The translations under genes were made by a program, and so were the position numbers. Below are positions 16,950 through 24,861 of a stretch of 64,000 bases of DNA, piece by piece. Below the pieces are notes generated by a model. It was not told where the DNA came from. It did no database searches and worked only from the letters and a program-made list of their open reading frames with translations. The DNA lies in the NCBI RefSeq assembly GCF_900496965.1, contig NZ_UFQB01000002.1, forward strand, positions 326,212 through 390,211, written 5' to 3'. This DNA is from Achromobacter agilis (GTDB lineage: Bacteria; Pseudomonadota; Gammaproteobacteria; Burkholderiales; Burkholderiaceae_B). Each line of letters begins with the position of its first letter. Within the stretch, counting starts at the first letter, position 1.

Positions 16950-18410
16950 ATGCAGAACAAACTCTTCATCGACGGCCGCTTCGTGGACGCGGCCGCCCGC
17001 GGCACGATAGACGTGCTGAATCCGCACGACGGTTCCCTCATCACCGCCATCGCCGCCGCCGAGGCGCAAGACGTGGACCGCGCGGTGCAGGCCGCCCAAC
17101 GCGCGTTTCCCGCCTGGTCGCGGATGGGGGCCGCCGAACGCGGACGCCTTCTGCTCAAGCTGGCCGACCTCATCGAAGCCAACGCCGAGGAGCTGGCGCA
17201 ACTTGAAACGCTGGACACCGGGCACCCGATCCGCGACACGCGCGGCCTGGACGTGCCGCGCACCGCCGGCTGCTTCCGCTATTTCGGCGGCATGGCCGAC
17301 AAGCTGCAGGGCAGCGTCATCCCCGTCGAGGCCGGCTTCCTGAACTACGTGCAGCGCGCGCCCATCGGCGTCGTGGGCCAGATCGTGCCGTGGAATTTTC
17401 CCCTGATGTTCACCAGCTGGAAACTGGGGCCCGCGCTGGCCGCCGGCAACACGGTGGTGCTCAAGCCGTCGGAGCTAACCCCGCTGTCGACCCTGCGCGT
17501 CGCCGAGCTGATGGCCGAGGCAGGCTTTCCCGACGGCGTCGTGAATATGGTTCCGGGCTACGGCCACACCGCGGGCCAGCGGCTTGCCGAGCATCCGGAC
17601 GTGGGCAAGATCGCCTTCACAGGCTCGACTGCCACCGGCCGCCGCATCGTCGAGGCGTCCAAGGGAAATCTCAAACGCGTGCAGCTGGAACTGGGCGGCA
17701 AGGGCGCCAACATCGTGTTCGACGACGCCAATCTCGACGCCGCCGTCAACGGCGCCGCCTGGGCCATCTTCCACAACCAGGGACAGGCCTGCATCGCGGG
17801 CTCCCGGCTGATGCTGCACGACAGGATCGCCGATGCGTTCCTCGAGCGCTTCACGGCGCTGGCGAACTCCATCCGCCTGGGCGATCCCCGTTCCCCCGAT
17901 ACGGAAATGGGTCCGCTGACCTCGGCCCAGCACCGCGACAAGGTGTTGTCCTACGTGAGCATCGCCGCCGAACAGGGCGCGCGCGTGCTGGCTGGCGGCA
18001 ACGCGCCCGGCGGCGAGCTGTCCGCCGGCTACTACGTCGCCCCCACCATCGTGGAAGCCGGGCCCCGGGACCGGGTCGCGCAAGAGGAAGTGTTCGGCCC
18101 CTTTGTCACCGTGCTGCGCTTTGGCAGCGACGACGAAGCGCTGGCCATCGCCAACGCGACCGACTACGGGCTGGGCAGCGGCCTGTGGACGCGCGACCTG
18201 GCGCGCGCCCACAAACTGGCAGGCGCCATCCATGCGGGCATGTGCTGGATCAACTGCTACAAGCGGGTCAATCCCGGCAGCCCCTTCGGCGGCGTGGGCC
18301 AGTCGGGCTACGGACGCGAAATGGGCTTCGAAGCCATGCATGACTACACTGAAGCCAGGTCCGTGTGGGTCAATGTGGACGCCGCCATGCCGCCGCATTT
18401 CAAGCGCTGA
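16950..18410 (+). CDS. hapE: Aldehyde dehydrogenase, probable 4-hydroxymuconic semialdehyde dehydrogenase
   Basis: A 486-residue NAD(P)-dependent aldehyde dehydrogenase. It contains VPWNFPLMFTSWKLGPALAAG, the catalytic Glu in LELGGKG, the catalytic Cys in QGQACIAGS and EEVFGPF. Position directly after the hydroquinone dioxygenase subunits points to oxidation of 4-hydroxymuconic semialdehyde to maleylacetate, as HapE/PnpE do. The start at 16950 gives full ALDH length; the frame extends upstream only through HapD-overlapping shadow sequence. The next gene begins 9 bases later. Confidence 0.85.
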   Translation: MQNKLFIDGRFVDAAARGTIDVLNPHDGSLITAIAAAEAQDVDRAVQAAQRAFPAWSRMGAAERGRLLLKLADLIEANAEELAQLETLDTGHPIRDTRGLDVPRTAGCFRYFGGMADKLQGSVIPVEAGFLNYVQRAPIGVVGQIVPWNFPLMFTSWKLGPALAAGNTVVLKPSELTPLSTLRVAELMAEAGFPDGVVNMVPGYGHTAGQRLAEHPDVGKIAFTGSTATGRRIVEASKGNLKRVQLELGGKGANIVFDDANLDAAVNGAAWAIFHNQGQACIAGSRLMLHDRIADAFLERFTALANSIRLGDPRSPDTEMGPLTSAQHRDKVLSYVSIAAEQGARVLAGGNAPGGELSAGYYVAPTIVEAGPRDRVAQEEVFGPFVTVLRFGSDDEALAIANATDYGLGSGLWTRDLARAHKLAGAIHAGMCWINCYKRVNPGSPFGGVGQSGYGREMGFEAMHDYTEARSVWVNVDAAMPPHFKR

Positions 18411-18419
18411 GGAACCGCC

Positions 18420-19292
18420 ATGAATACCGCCATTCAAAACGCCGAAACCGCCTTGACCGACACGGTCGCCGCGGCCTTTGCCCCGACGCCTGATCCACGA
18501 CTGCGGCAGTTGATGCAGTCGCTGGTGCGGCATCTGCACGCCTTCGTTGCAGACGTCGAGCCCACCGAGGCCGAATGGATGGCGGCGATCCGGTTCCTGA
18601 CCGAAACGGGCCAGATCTGCGACGGCGCCGTGCGGCAGGAGTTCATCCTGCTGTCCGACACGCTGGGCGTTTCGATGCTGGTGGATGCCATCAATCACCG
18701 CAAACCGGGACAGGCCACCGAAAGCACGGTGTTCGGTCCCTTCTACATGGCCGGAATGCCGGAGCGCGAGACGGGCGAAAACATGGCGCTCACGCCGGGC
18801 GAGCCGGCGCTGGTGCACGGGTACGTCCGGGATACCGAAGGCCGGCCGCTGGCGGGCGCCGTCCTCGACGTCTGGCAAACGGCGGCCAACGGCATGTATT
18901 CGGGCCAGGACTCCGCCCAGCCCCACGGTAATCTGCGCGGCCGCTACCGTAGTGGCGCAGACGGCGCTTTCGCGATCCGCACCATCCTGCCAGTGTCCTA
19001 TCCGATCCCCGGCGACGGGCCGGTCGGCCGCATGATGGCGGCCACCGGCAGGCACATCTTCCGCCCCGCGCACCTGCATTTCATGATCGACGCGCCGGGG
19101 CACCAAAGGCTGGTCACCCATCTGTTCAACGCCGAAGATCCATATCTCGCATCGGACGCGGTGTTCGGCGTGAAGCCGTCGCTGGTCCTGCAATACAGCC
19201 GGCAAGGCGCGGACTCTCCCCTGGCCAAGCGCTTCGGATTCGATTCTGACTTTCACGAGGGCCTGTATGACTTCGTGCTGCCCCGAGCCTGA
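18420..19292 (+). CDS. Hydroxyquinol 1,2-dioxygenase (intradiol)
   Basis: A 290-residue intradiol ring-cleavage dioxygenase. The N-terminal dimerisation domain (VRHLHAFVADVEPTEAEW, FILLSDTLGVSMLVDAINH) is typical of hydroxyquinol rather than catechol enzymes. The Fe(III) ligands are visible as Tyr in ANGMYSGQ, Tyr in RGRYRS and two His in RPAHLHF. It converts hydroxyquinol (benzene-1,2,4-triol) to maleylacetate. So the operon holds two routes ending at maleylacetate. Its stop overlaps the Rieske gene by 26 bases, implying coupling. Confidence 0.88.
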   Translation: MNTAIQNAETALTDTVAAAFAPTPDPRLRQLMQSLVRHLHAFVADVEPTEAEWMAAIRFLTETGQICDGAVRQEFILLSDTLGVSMLVDAINHRKPGQATESTVFGPFYMAGMPERETGENMALTPGEPALVHGYVRDTEGRPLAGAVLDVWQTAANGMYSGQDSAQPHGNLRGRYRSGADGAFAIRTILPVSYPIPGDGPVGRMMAATGRHIFRPAHLHFMIDAPGHQRLVTHLFNAEDPYLASDAVFGVKPSLVLQYSRQGADSPLAKRFGFDSDFHEGLYDFVLPRA

Positions 19293-19683
19293 CCCCGGCG
19301 CAGCGCTCTGCCGCGTCGAGGACATCCCCGATGGCGGATCCCTGACGATGTCCGTCGCCGCGCGGCCGGTGATCCTGCTGCGGCGGGGCGAGGCGGTCTG
19401 GGGCTACCTAAACCGCTGCCCGCACTTCTCCGTCAAGCTGGACACCGCCCACGGCGCGGTCCTGACCTATGAGGGGCAGGTGCTGATGTGCGCCCATCAC
19501 TCGGCCCTGTTCCGCTTCGAGGACGGACGGTGCATCGAAGGCCCCTGCCAGGGCGCGGCATTGGATCCCCAGCCCCTGCGCGTGGCCGGCGGCCGCGTCT
19601 ACGCGGCGGACTCGGATCCACGCGGCACGTGGGTGTTGCCGCGCACGCCCGCTTCTTGCGCAATGAAGAACCACGGCCCCTAG
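19267..19683 (+). CDS. Rieske [2Fe-2S] ferredoxin-type protein
   Basis: A 138-residue Rieske protein. Ligands are Cys51-x-His53 (CPHF) and Cys75-x2-His78 (CAHH). It overlaps the hydroxyquinol dioxygenase by 26 bases and shares its final bases with the convergent gntR stop. No oxygenase large subunit or reductase is adjacent. It may supply electrons to a ring hydroxylase encoded elsewhere or maintain the iron of the dioxygenases, by analogy with XylT; both are inferences. Confidence 0.82.
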   Translation: MTSCCPEPDPGAALCRVEDIPDGGSLTMSVAARPVILLRRGEAVWGYLNRCPHFSVKLDTAHGAVLTYEGQVLMCAHHSALFRFEDGRCIEGPCQGAALDPQPLRVAGGRVYAADSDPRGTWVLPRTPASCAMKNHGP

Positions 19684-20435
19684 CGAGCGCCTGCCGGCTT
19701 GGACGCCCCGCGAGGCTTCACCGCGCTTCCAGGCTTGCCGTCCGCCGCGCCATGCTGCGAGACGAAAAGATTGCGGACGTGCTGCCACGCATCGTCCAGA
19801 TGAACCTTCATGCAGGCCTGCGCGGCCTGCGCGTCGCGCCGCGCCAAGGCGTCCAGGATGGGCTGATGCGTGGCCGCCACCATTTCCGGGTCCTGGTACA
19901 CGTTGTCGATCAGCGAAATGATCATGCGCATCTCGGTCTGGGTGCTGGAGAACAGGCGCAGCAGGTACGCGTTGCCCGACAGCTCGCAGATCAGCGTATG
20001 GAAACTCAGGTCCAGCTCGATGCGCCGGTGCTGCGGCGCATCGGCCGCTTCGGCAATCATCAGCGCCAGCAGTCCGCTCAGGCGCGCCATGCCGGCCGCA
20101 TCCGCGTGTTCGCAGGCAGCGGCCACGGCGGTCAGTTCCAGGCTCAGGCGGACCTGGAACAGGTCGTCGATCTCGCGCACCGACATCTCGCGCACGAAAA
20201 AGCCGCGGCGCGGCTTGGATACCAGGATGCCCTGCCGCTCCAGGCGCCGCGACGCCTCGCGCACCGGCGCGCGGCTGATCGCCATCTGCCGCGCGATCTC
20301 GGCTTCGACCACTCGGCTGCCTGGCGGCAGGCGCCCTTGCACGATGGCCTGGGTCAGCCGGTCTTCGACCACGCCGACCAGGTCGGGAACGTTGACGGAT
20401 TCGAAAGGACTGGCGGCGGCCGGGGTCTCGGGCAT
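19680..20435 (-). CDS. GntR-family (FCD) transcriptional regulator
   Basis: A 251-residue GntR regulator with an N-terminal winged helix (LTQAIVQGRLPPGSRVVEAEIARQM, ISRAPVREASRRLERQG, about 27-72) and a C-terminal FCD ligand-binding domain (FHTLICELSGN, HQPILDALARRDAQAAQACMKVHL). The C-terminal tail is Lys/Ala/Pro-rich. It is divergent from the class II aldolase gene and ABC transporter operon and probably represses them; a palindrome lies in the shared intergenic region. Confidence 0.9.
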   Translation of the reverse strand: MPETPAAASPFESVNVPDLVGVVEDRLTQAIVQGRLPPGSRVVEAEIARQMAISRAPVREASRRLERQGILVSKPRRGFFVREMSVREIDDLFQVRLSLELTAVAAACEHADAAGMARLSGLLALMIAEAADAPQHRRIELDLSFHTLICELSGNAYLLRLFSSTQTEMRMIISLIDNVYQDPEMVAATHQPILDALARRDAQAAQACMKVHLDDAWQHVRNLFVSQHGAADGKPGSAVKPRGASKPAGAR

Positions 20436-20523
20436 GGCGTGTTCTCAATCTGAGGTGAGGAAAAGCGGACAGGCGTCAGCTATATAGCACCCCGCTATTT
20501 TGGAGCATATCAGTGTTACTGCT

Positions 20524-20537
20524 AACTGTCGACAGTT
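20524..20537. promoter_or_regulatory. Candidate GntR operator
   Basis: AACTGTCGACAGTT is a perfect 14-base palindrome lying 88 bases upstream of gntR and 69 bases upstream of the aldolase start. It is well placed to control both genes. Recognition by the adjacent GntR protein is inferred. Confidence 0.45.
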
Positions 20538-20606
20538 GACTATCGACGCATAATGCCTCGCATCCGGTCCGCCATCGCGGCCGAACTCGACCAAGGAACG
20601 CATTGA

Positions 20607-21398
20607 ATGGTTAATTCCCTCGACTCCGCGCCGGAATCCATGAGTGCGGCGGAGTGGCAGACCCGCCAGGACCTCGCCGCCTGCTATCGGCTGACCGCCC
20701 ATTTCGGCATGGACGACAGCATCTACACCCATATTTCGGCGCGGGTGCCTGGCGAGGAAGGCGCCTTCCTGATCAACCCCTACGGCCACCTGTTCCGCGA
20801 CATCACGGCGGATTCGCTGGTGAAGGTCGGCATGGACGGCACGGCAGTGGCGCCCACCGCCTACGACGTGAATCCGGCGGGCTTCACCATCCACAGCGCG
20901 GTGCACATGGGGCGCCCCGAAGTGGGCTGCGTGCTGCACACCCATACCGTCGCCGGCGTGGCGGTCTCGTCGCTGGCCTGCGGCTTGCAGCCGGTGAACC
21001 AGTGGGCGCTGCAGTTCTACAACCGCGTCGCGTACCACGACTACGAAGGCATCGCCCTGGACCTGGACGAACGCGAACGGCTGGTCGCCGACCTGGGCCA
21101 GCACAAGGCCATGATCCTGCGCAACCATGGCCTGCTGACCATCGGCGCCACCGTCGCCGAAGCGTTCATTCTCATGCTCAACCTGGACCGCGCCTGCCGG
21201 GTCCAGCTCGCGATCCAGTCGACGGGCCAGGCGACCTATCCGGTCAGTCCGCAAGTCAGCGAGAGAACCGCGCGCCAATACGCCAGCGGCGACACCAACC
21301 GCCTGCCCGGTTCCGCAGACCCCAGCGAACGCGAATGGCGCGCGCTGCTCAAGCTGGTGCCCCCGCTATCCAGCGCTCCCGCGGCACCGCGCGCCTGA
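20607..21398 (+). CDS. Class II aldolase/adducin-family protein
   Basis: A 263-residue class II aldolase-fold protein. Zinc ligands appear as His-x-His in LHTHTVAG (about 112-119) and the later His in LRNHGLLTIGATVAEAF. The family includes fuculose-phosphate aldolases and decarboxylases, but many close relatives are uncharacterised. AAGGAACG lies before the ATG at 20607. It leads an operon with a peptide-type ABC transporter and a D-2-hydroxyacid dehydrogenase, suggesting metabolism of an imported hydroxy-acid or sugar-acid compound. Confidence 0.85.
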   Translation: MVNSLDSAPESMSAAEWQTRQDLAACYRLTAHFGMDDSIYTHISARVPGEEGAFLINPYGHLFRDITADSLVKVGMDGTAVAPTAYDVNPAGFTIHSAVHMGRPEVGCVLHTHTVAGVAVSSLACGLQPVNQWALQFYNRVAYHDYEGIALDLDERERLVADLGQHKAMILRNHGLLTIGATVAEAFILMLNLDRACRVQLAIQSTGQATYPVSPQVSERTARQYASGDTNRLPGSADPSEREWRALLKLVPPLSSAPAAPRA

Positions 21399-21450
21399 GC
21401 CGCCCGCGTTGCCCTTTCTTGCCGCCCCGGCCCGACACCAGGAGAACCAC

Positions 21451-23016
21451 ATGAATCGTCGCGACTTTCTGATCGCCAGTGCTGCCACGGCTGGATGGTG
21501 GAGCGGCAGCGCCGCCCTGCCCGCATGGGCCGCGGCCGCCCGCAATGGCGTGCTGAACATCGCCGTGCAGCCGGAGCCGCCCGGGCTCATGCTGGGCATC
21601 ATCCAGAACGGCCCGACCCAGATGATCGGGGGCAACATCTATGAAGGCCTGCTGCGCTACGACGAAAAATTGGAGCCCATGCCGGGCCTGGCGGCCTCCT
21701 GGACCGTGAACGACGCGGCCACCGTGTACACCTTCAAGCTGAAGGAAGGCGTGCTGTGGCATGACGGCAAACCCTTCGACGCGCACGACGTGGTGTTCAG
21801 CGTCGACCAATTCCTGCGCAAGACCCACGCGCGCCTGCGCGCCGGCCTGGCCTTCGTGGACAGCATCAAAGCGCTGGATGGCCACACGGTGGAATTCCGT
21901 CTGCCGCGCCCTTTCGCCCCGTTCCTGGGACTGTTCGAGGTGGGCACCATGCCCATGGTGCCGCGCCACCTCTACGAAGGCACCGACTTCCAGAACAATC
22001 CGGCGAACAACACGCCCATCGGCACCGGCCCCTACAAGTTCAAGGAATGGCGCCGCGGCTCGTTCATCCAGCTGGTGCGCAACGAGCAGTACCACGAACC
22101 CGCCGTGCCCAACGTGGAAACCCTGTACTTCCACGTGATCCCCGACGCGGCCTCGCGCTCTGCGGCCTTCGAGTCCGGCAAGCTGGACGTACTGCCCGGC
22201 GGCACCGTCGAATACTTCGACATCGAGCGCCTAAAGGCGCTGCCCAACGTGGAGGTCACCACCAAGGGCTGGGAGTTCTTCGGCCCCCACTCCTTCATGT
22301 GGCTGAACAACCGCAACCCCGTGCTGGCCGACGTGCGGGTGCGCCGCGCCATCATGTACGCGCTGGACCGCGAAGCCATGCGCAACGTGGCCTGGTACGG
22401 CTTCGGCAAGGTCGCCACGGGTCCGTTCAACAGTACGGTGCGTTATCACACCGATGAGGTGACCAAGTATCCGCGCGACCTGTCCCGCGCCAGGCAACTG
22501 CTCAAGGAAGCCGGCTACAAGGGCCAGACCCTGCGCCTGCTGCCGCTGCCCTATGGCGAAACCTGGCAGCGCTTTGCCGAAATCGCGCGGCAGAATCTGG
22601 CCGAGGCCGGCATCAAGCTGGAGATGACCGCCACCGACGTCGCAGGCTGGAGCGAAAAGACCGCCAACTGGGACTACGACATCGCCTTCTGCTACCTCTA
22701 CCAGTACGGCGACGCCGCGCTCGGCGTCAGCCGCAACTACCTCACGTCCACCATCGCCAAGGGTTCGCCCTGGAACAACGTCGAGGGTTACAGCAATCCC
22801 AAGGTCGACGATCTGTTCGAACGCGGCTCGCGCGAGGCGGATCCGGAAGCGCGCCGCCGCCTGTACGAGGAAGTGCAGCGCCTGCTGGTAGACGACGTGC
22901 CCGTGGCCTGGCTGCTGGAGCTGCAGTTCCCCACCCTGTACCGCAACAACATCAAGAACCTGATCAATTCAGGCATAGGTTTGAACGACAGTCTGGCGCG
23001 CGCCACGCTGGCCTGA
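21451..23016 (+). CDS. ABC transporter substrate-binding protein, family 5 (peptide/nickel type)
   Basis: A 521-residue periplasmic binding protein. The N-terminus MNRRDFLIASAATAGWW resembles a Tat-type leader (R-R-D-F-L) with an Ala-rich cleavage site near AWA-AAA. The body has the family 5 pattern: GNIYEGLLRYDEKLEPMPGLA, FKLKEGVLWHDGKPFDAHDVVFS and DVRVRRAIMYALDRE. It starts a five-gene transport block. The ligand may be a peptide, opine or sugar; the sequence does not decide. Confidence 0.9.
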   Translation: MNRRDFLIASAATAGWWSGSAALPAWAAAARNGVLNIAVQPEPPGLMLGIIQNGPTQMIGGNIYEGLLRYDEKLEPMPGLAASWTVNDAATVYTFKLKEGVLWHDGKPFDAHDVVFSVDQFLRKTHARLRAGLAFVDSIKALDGHTVEFRLPRPFAPFLGLFEVGTMPMVPRHLYEGTDFQNNPANNTPIGTGPYKFKEWRRGSFIQLVRNEQYHEPAVPNVETLYFHVIPDAASRSAAFESGKLDVLPGGTVEYFDIERLKALPNVEVTTKGWEFFGPHSFMWLNNRNPVLADVRVRRAIMYALDREAMRNVAWYGFGKVATGPFNSTVRYHTDEVTKYPRDLSRARQLLKEAGYKGQTLRLLPLPYGETWQRFAEIARQNLAEAGIKLEMTATDVAGWSEKTANWDYDIAFCYLYQYGDAALGVSRNYLTSTIAKGSPWNNVEGYSNPKVDDLFERGSREADPEARRRLYEEVQRLLVDDVPVAWLLELQFPTLYRNNIKNLINSGIGLNDSLARATLA

Positions 23017-23044
23017 TCGCGGCAATCCAGTCAGGGGGAACGCC

Positions 23045-24019
23045 ATGAAGAAACTTGCCTACCTGATGCGCCGCGTCGTGCAGGGCCTGCTGGTGCTGGC
23101 CCTGATCGCGGTCATCAATTTCCTGTTGATCCGGGCCGCGCCCGGCGATCCCGCCGCCGTCATGGCGGGCGAAGCCGGTGCGACCGACGAGGTCTTCATG
23201 GCGCAGCTGCGCGAGCGCTTCGGGCTGGACAAGCCCTTGCCGCAACAACTGGCTAACTACCTCGGGCATGCAGTCCGGCTGGACCTGGGCGATTCCTACC
23301 GCCAGCAGCGGCCGGTGATCAGCCTCATCGCCGAACGCCTGCCAGCCACGCTGCTGTTGACGATGACGGCGTTCGTCATTTCGCTCTCCATGGGGGTAGC
23401 GCTGGGCGCGTGGACCAGCGCCCGCGCCGGAACCTGGGTGGACAGCCTGGTCAGCACGCTGTCCATGCTGTTCTACGCCACCCCGCTGTTCTGGCTGGCG
23501 CTGATGGCGGTGCTGCTGTTTTCCGTCAAGCTGGACTGGCTGCCGGGATTCGGCTTCGAGACCGTGGGCGCGGGCCATGCGGGGCTGGCGCGCGCGGCCG
23601 ACATCGCGCGCCACCTGGCCCTGCCCGCCGCCACGCTGGCGCTCTTCTACATGGCGGTCTATGCGCGCATGACCCGCACGTCCATGCTGGAGGTGGCGCA
23701 GATGGACTACGTCAAGACCGCGCGCGCCAAGGGCCTGTCGCCGCGCCGCATCCAGCGGCACCACATCCTGCGCAATGCGCTGCTGCCCGTCATCACCCTG
23801 GCCGGCATCCAGGCCGGTTCGATGGTCGGCGGCACGGTGCTGATCGAAACCGTCTTCGCCTGGCCCGGCATCGGCCGCCTGATGTTCGATGCGCTGGTGC
23901 AGCGCGACTACAACCTGCTGCTGGGCACCTTCCTGATCACTGCCGCACTCGCCGTGGCGTTCAACATCGTCACCGACCTGCTCTATACGTTGGCCGACCC
24001 AAGGATAGAACTGCAATGA
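23045..24019 (+). CDS. ABC transporter permease (DppB-type)
   Basis: A 324-residue integral membrane permease with about six membrane segments. It starts with LMRRVVQGLLVLALIAVINFLLIRAAPGD, the usual DppB/OppB N-terminus, and has the EAA-loop region TARAKGLSPRRIQRHHILRNALLP, which contacts the ATPase. A GGGGGAACG ribosome site precedes it. Its TGA overlaps the ATG of the next permease (ATGA), so the two are translationally coupled. Confidence 0.92.
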   Translation: MKKLAYLMRRVVQGLLVLALIAVINFLLIRAAPGDPAAVMAGEAGATDEVFMAQLRERFGLDKPLPQQLANYLGHAVRLDLGDSYRQQRPVISLIAERLPATLLLTMTAFVISLSMGVALGAWTSARAGTWVDSLVSTLSMLFYATPLFWLALMAVLLFSVKLDWLPGFGFETVGAGHAGLARAADIARHLALPAATLALFYMAVYARMTRTSMLEVAQMDYVKTARAKGLSPRRIQRHHILRNALLPVITLAGIQAGSMVGGTVLIETVFAWPGIGRLMFDALVQRDYNLLLGTFLITAALAVAFNIVTDLLYTLADPRIELQ

Positions 24020-24861
24020 ACAACGGATTCTGGCGGCGCTTCCGCCGCAACAAGGGCGCCCTGGCCGGCCTGGCCGTCATGGCGGCGGTGCTGCTGCTGG
24101 CCCTGGCCGCGCCGCTGATCGCCGCGCACGATCCCTGGGCCATGGTGCAGCGCCCCTTCCTGCCCCCGCTCGACATGGCCAGCCTGCCGTTCGGCACCGA
24201 CACCATGGGCCGCGATATCGGTTCCGGCCTGGCCTACGGCGCGCGCGTGTCGCTGCTGATCGGCCTGATCTCCACGCTGGCCGGCCTGCTGATCGGCGTG
24301 TCGGTCGGCGCGCTCGCCGGCTACTACGGCGGCTGGATCGACACCGGCCTGATGCGCTTCACCGAACTGTTCCAGGCCATACCCAGCTTTGCGCTAGCCA
24401 TTGTGCTGGTGGCGATATTCCAGCCCTCGGTCGGGTCCATCGTCACCGCCATCGCGCTGGTCTCCTGGCCTCCCGTGGCGCGGCTGGTGCGCGGCGAATT
24501 CCTGACGCTGCGCCACCGCGACTTCGTCCACGCCGCGCACCTGGCCGGTGAATCCAACCTGCGCATCATCGTCACCCAGATCCTGCCCAATGCCGCGGCG
24601 CCCATCGTGGTCATGGGCTCGCTAATGGTGGCCACCGCCATCCTGCTGGAATCCAGCCTGAGCTTCATGGGCCTGGGCGACCCCAACGTCATGAGCTGGG
24701 GCTACATGATAGGCGCGGCCCGCACCGCCTTGCGGCAGGCCTGGTGGATCAGCCTGTTCCCCGGCGTGGCCATCCTGCTGACCGTGCTGGCCCTGAACCT
24801 CGTGGGCGAGGGCCTGAGCGACGGCCTCAATACCCGTCTGGACGCGAGGAGCCGCGCATGA
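24016..24861 (+). CDS. ABC transporter permease (DppC-type)
   Basis: A 281-residue second permease. The N-terminal RRFRRNKGALAGLAVMAAVLLLALAAPLIA and the FGTDTMGRDIGSGLAYGARVSLLIG region are characteristic of DppC/OppC. The EAA loop is AAHLAGESNLRIIVTQILPNA. It begins inside the stop of DppB and ends inside the start of the ATPase gene (ATGA overlaps on both sides). Confidence 0.92.
   Translation: MNNGFWRRFRRNKGALAGLAVMAAVLLLALAAPLIAAHDPWAMVQRPFLPPLDMASLPFGTDTMGRDIGSGLAYGARVSLLIGLISTLAGLLIGVSVGALAGYYGGWIDTGLMRFTELFQAIPSFALAIVLVAIFQPSVGSIVTAIALVSWPPVARLVRGEFLTLRHRDFVHAAHLAGESNLRIIVTQILPNAAAPIVVMGSLMVATAILLESSLSFMGLGDPNVMSWGYMIGAARTALRQAWWISLFPGVAILLTVLALNLVGEGLSDGLNTRLDARSRA

Noticed and set aside
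14330..17263. 977-codon open frame on the minus strand
   Set aside because: It is antisense to Bug, hapC, hapD and the aldehyde dehydrogenase start, all with clear family motifs. Its composition (Gly, Arg, Ala, His-rich) is typical of GC-rich shadow frames.
17475..19325. 616-codon minus-strand frame
   Set aside because: Antisense to the aldehyde dehydrogenase and hydroxyquinol dioxygenase; no recognisable domain.
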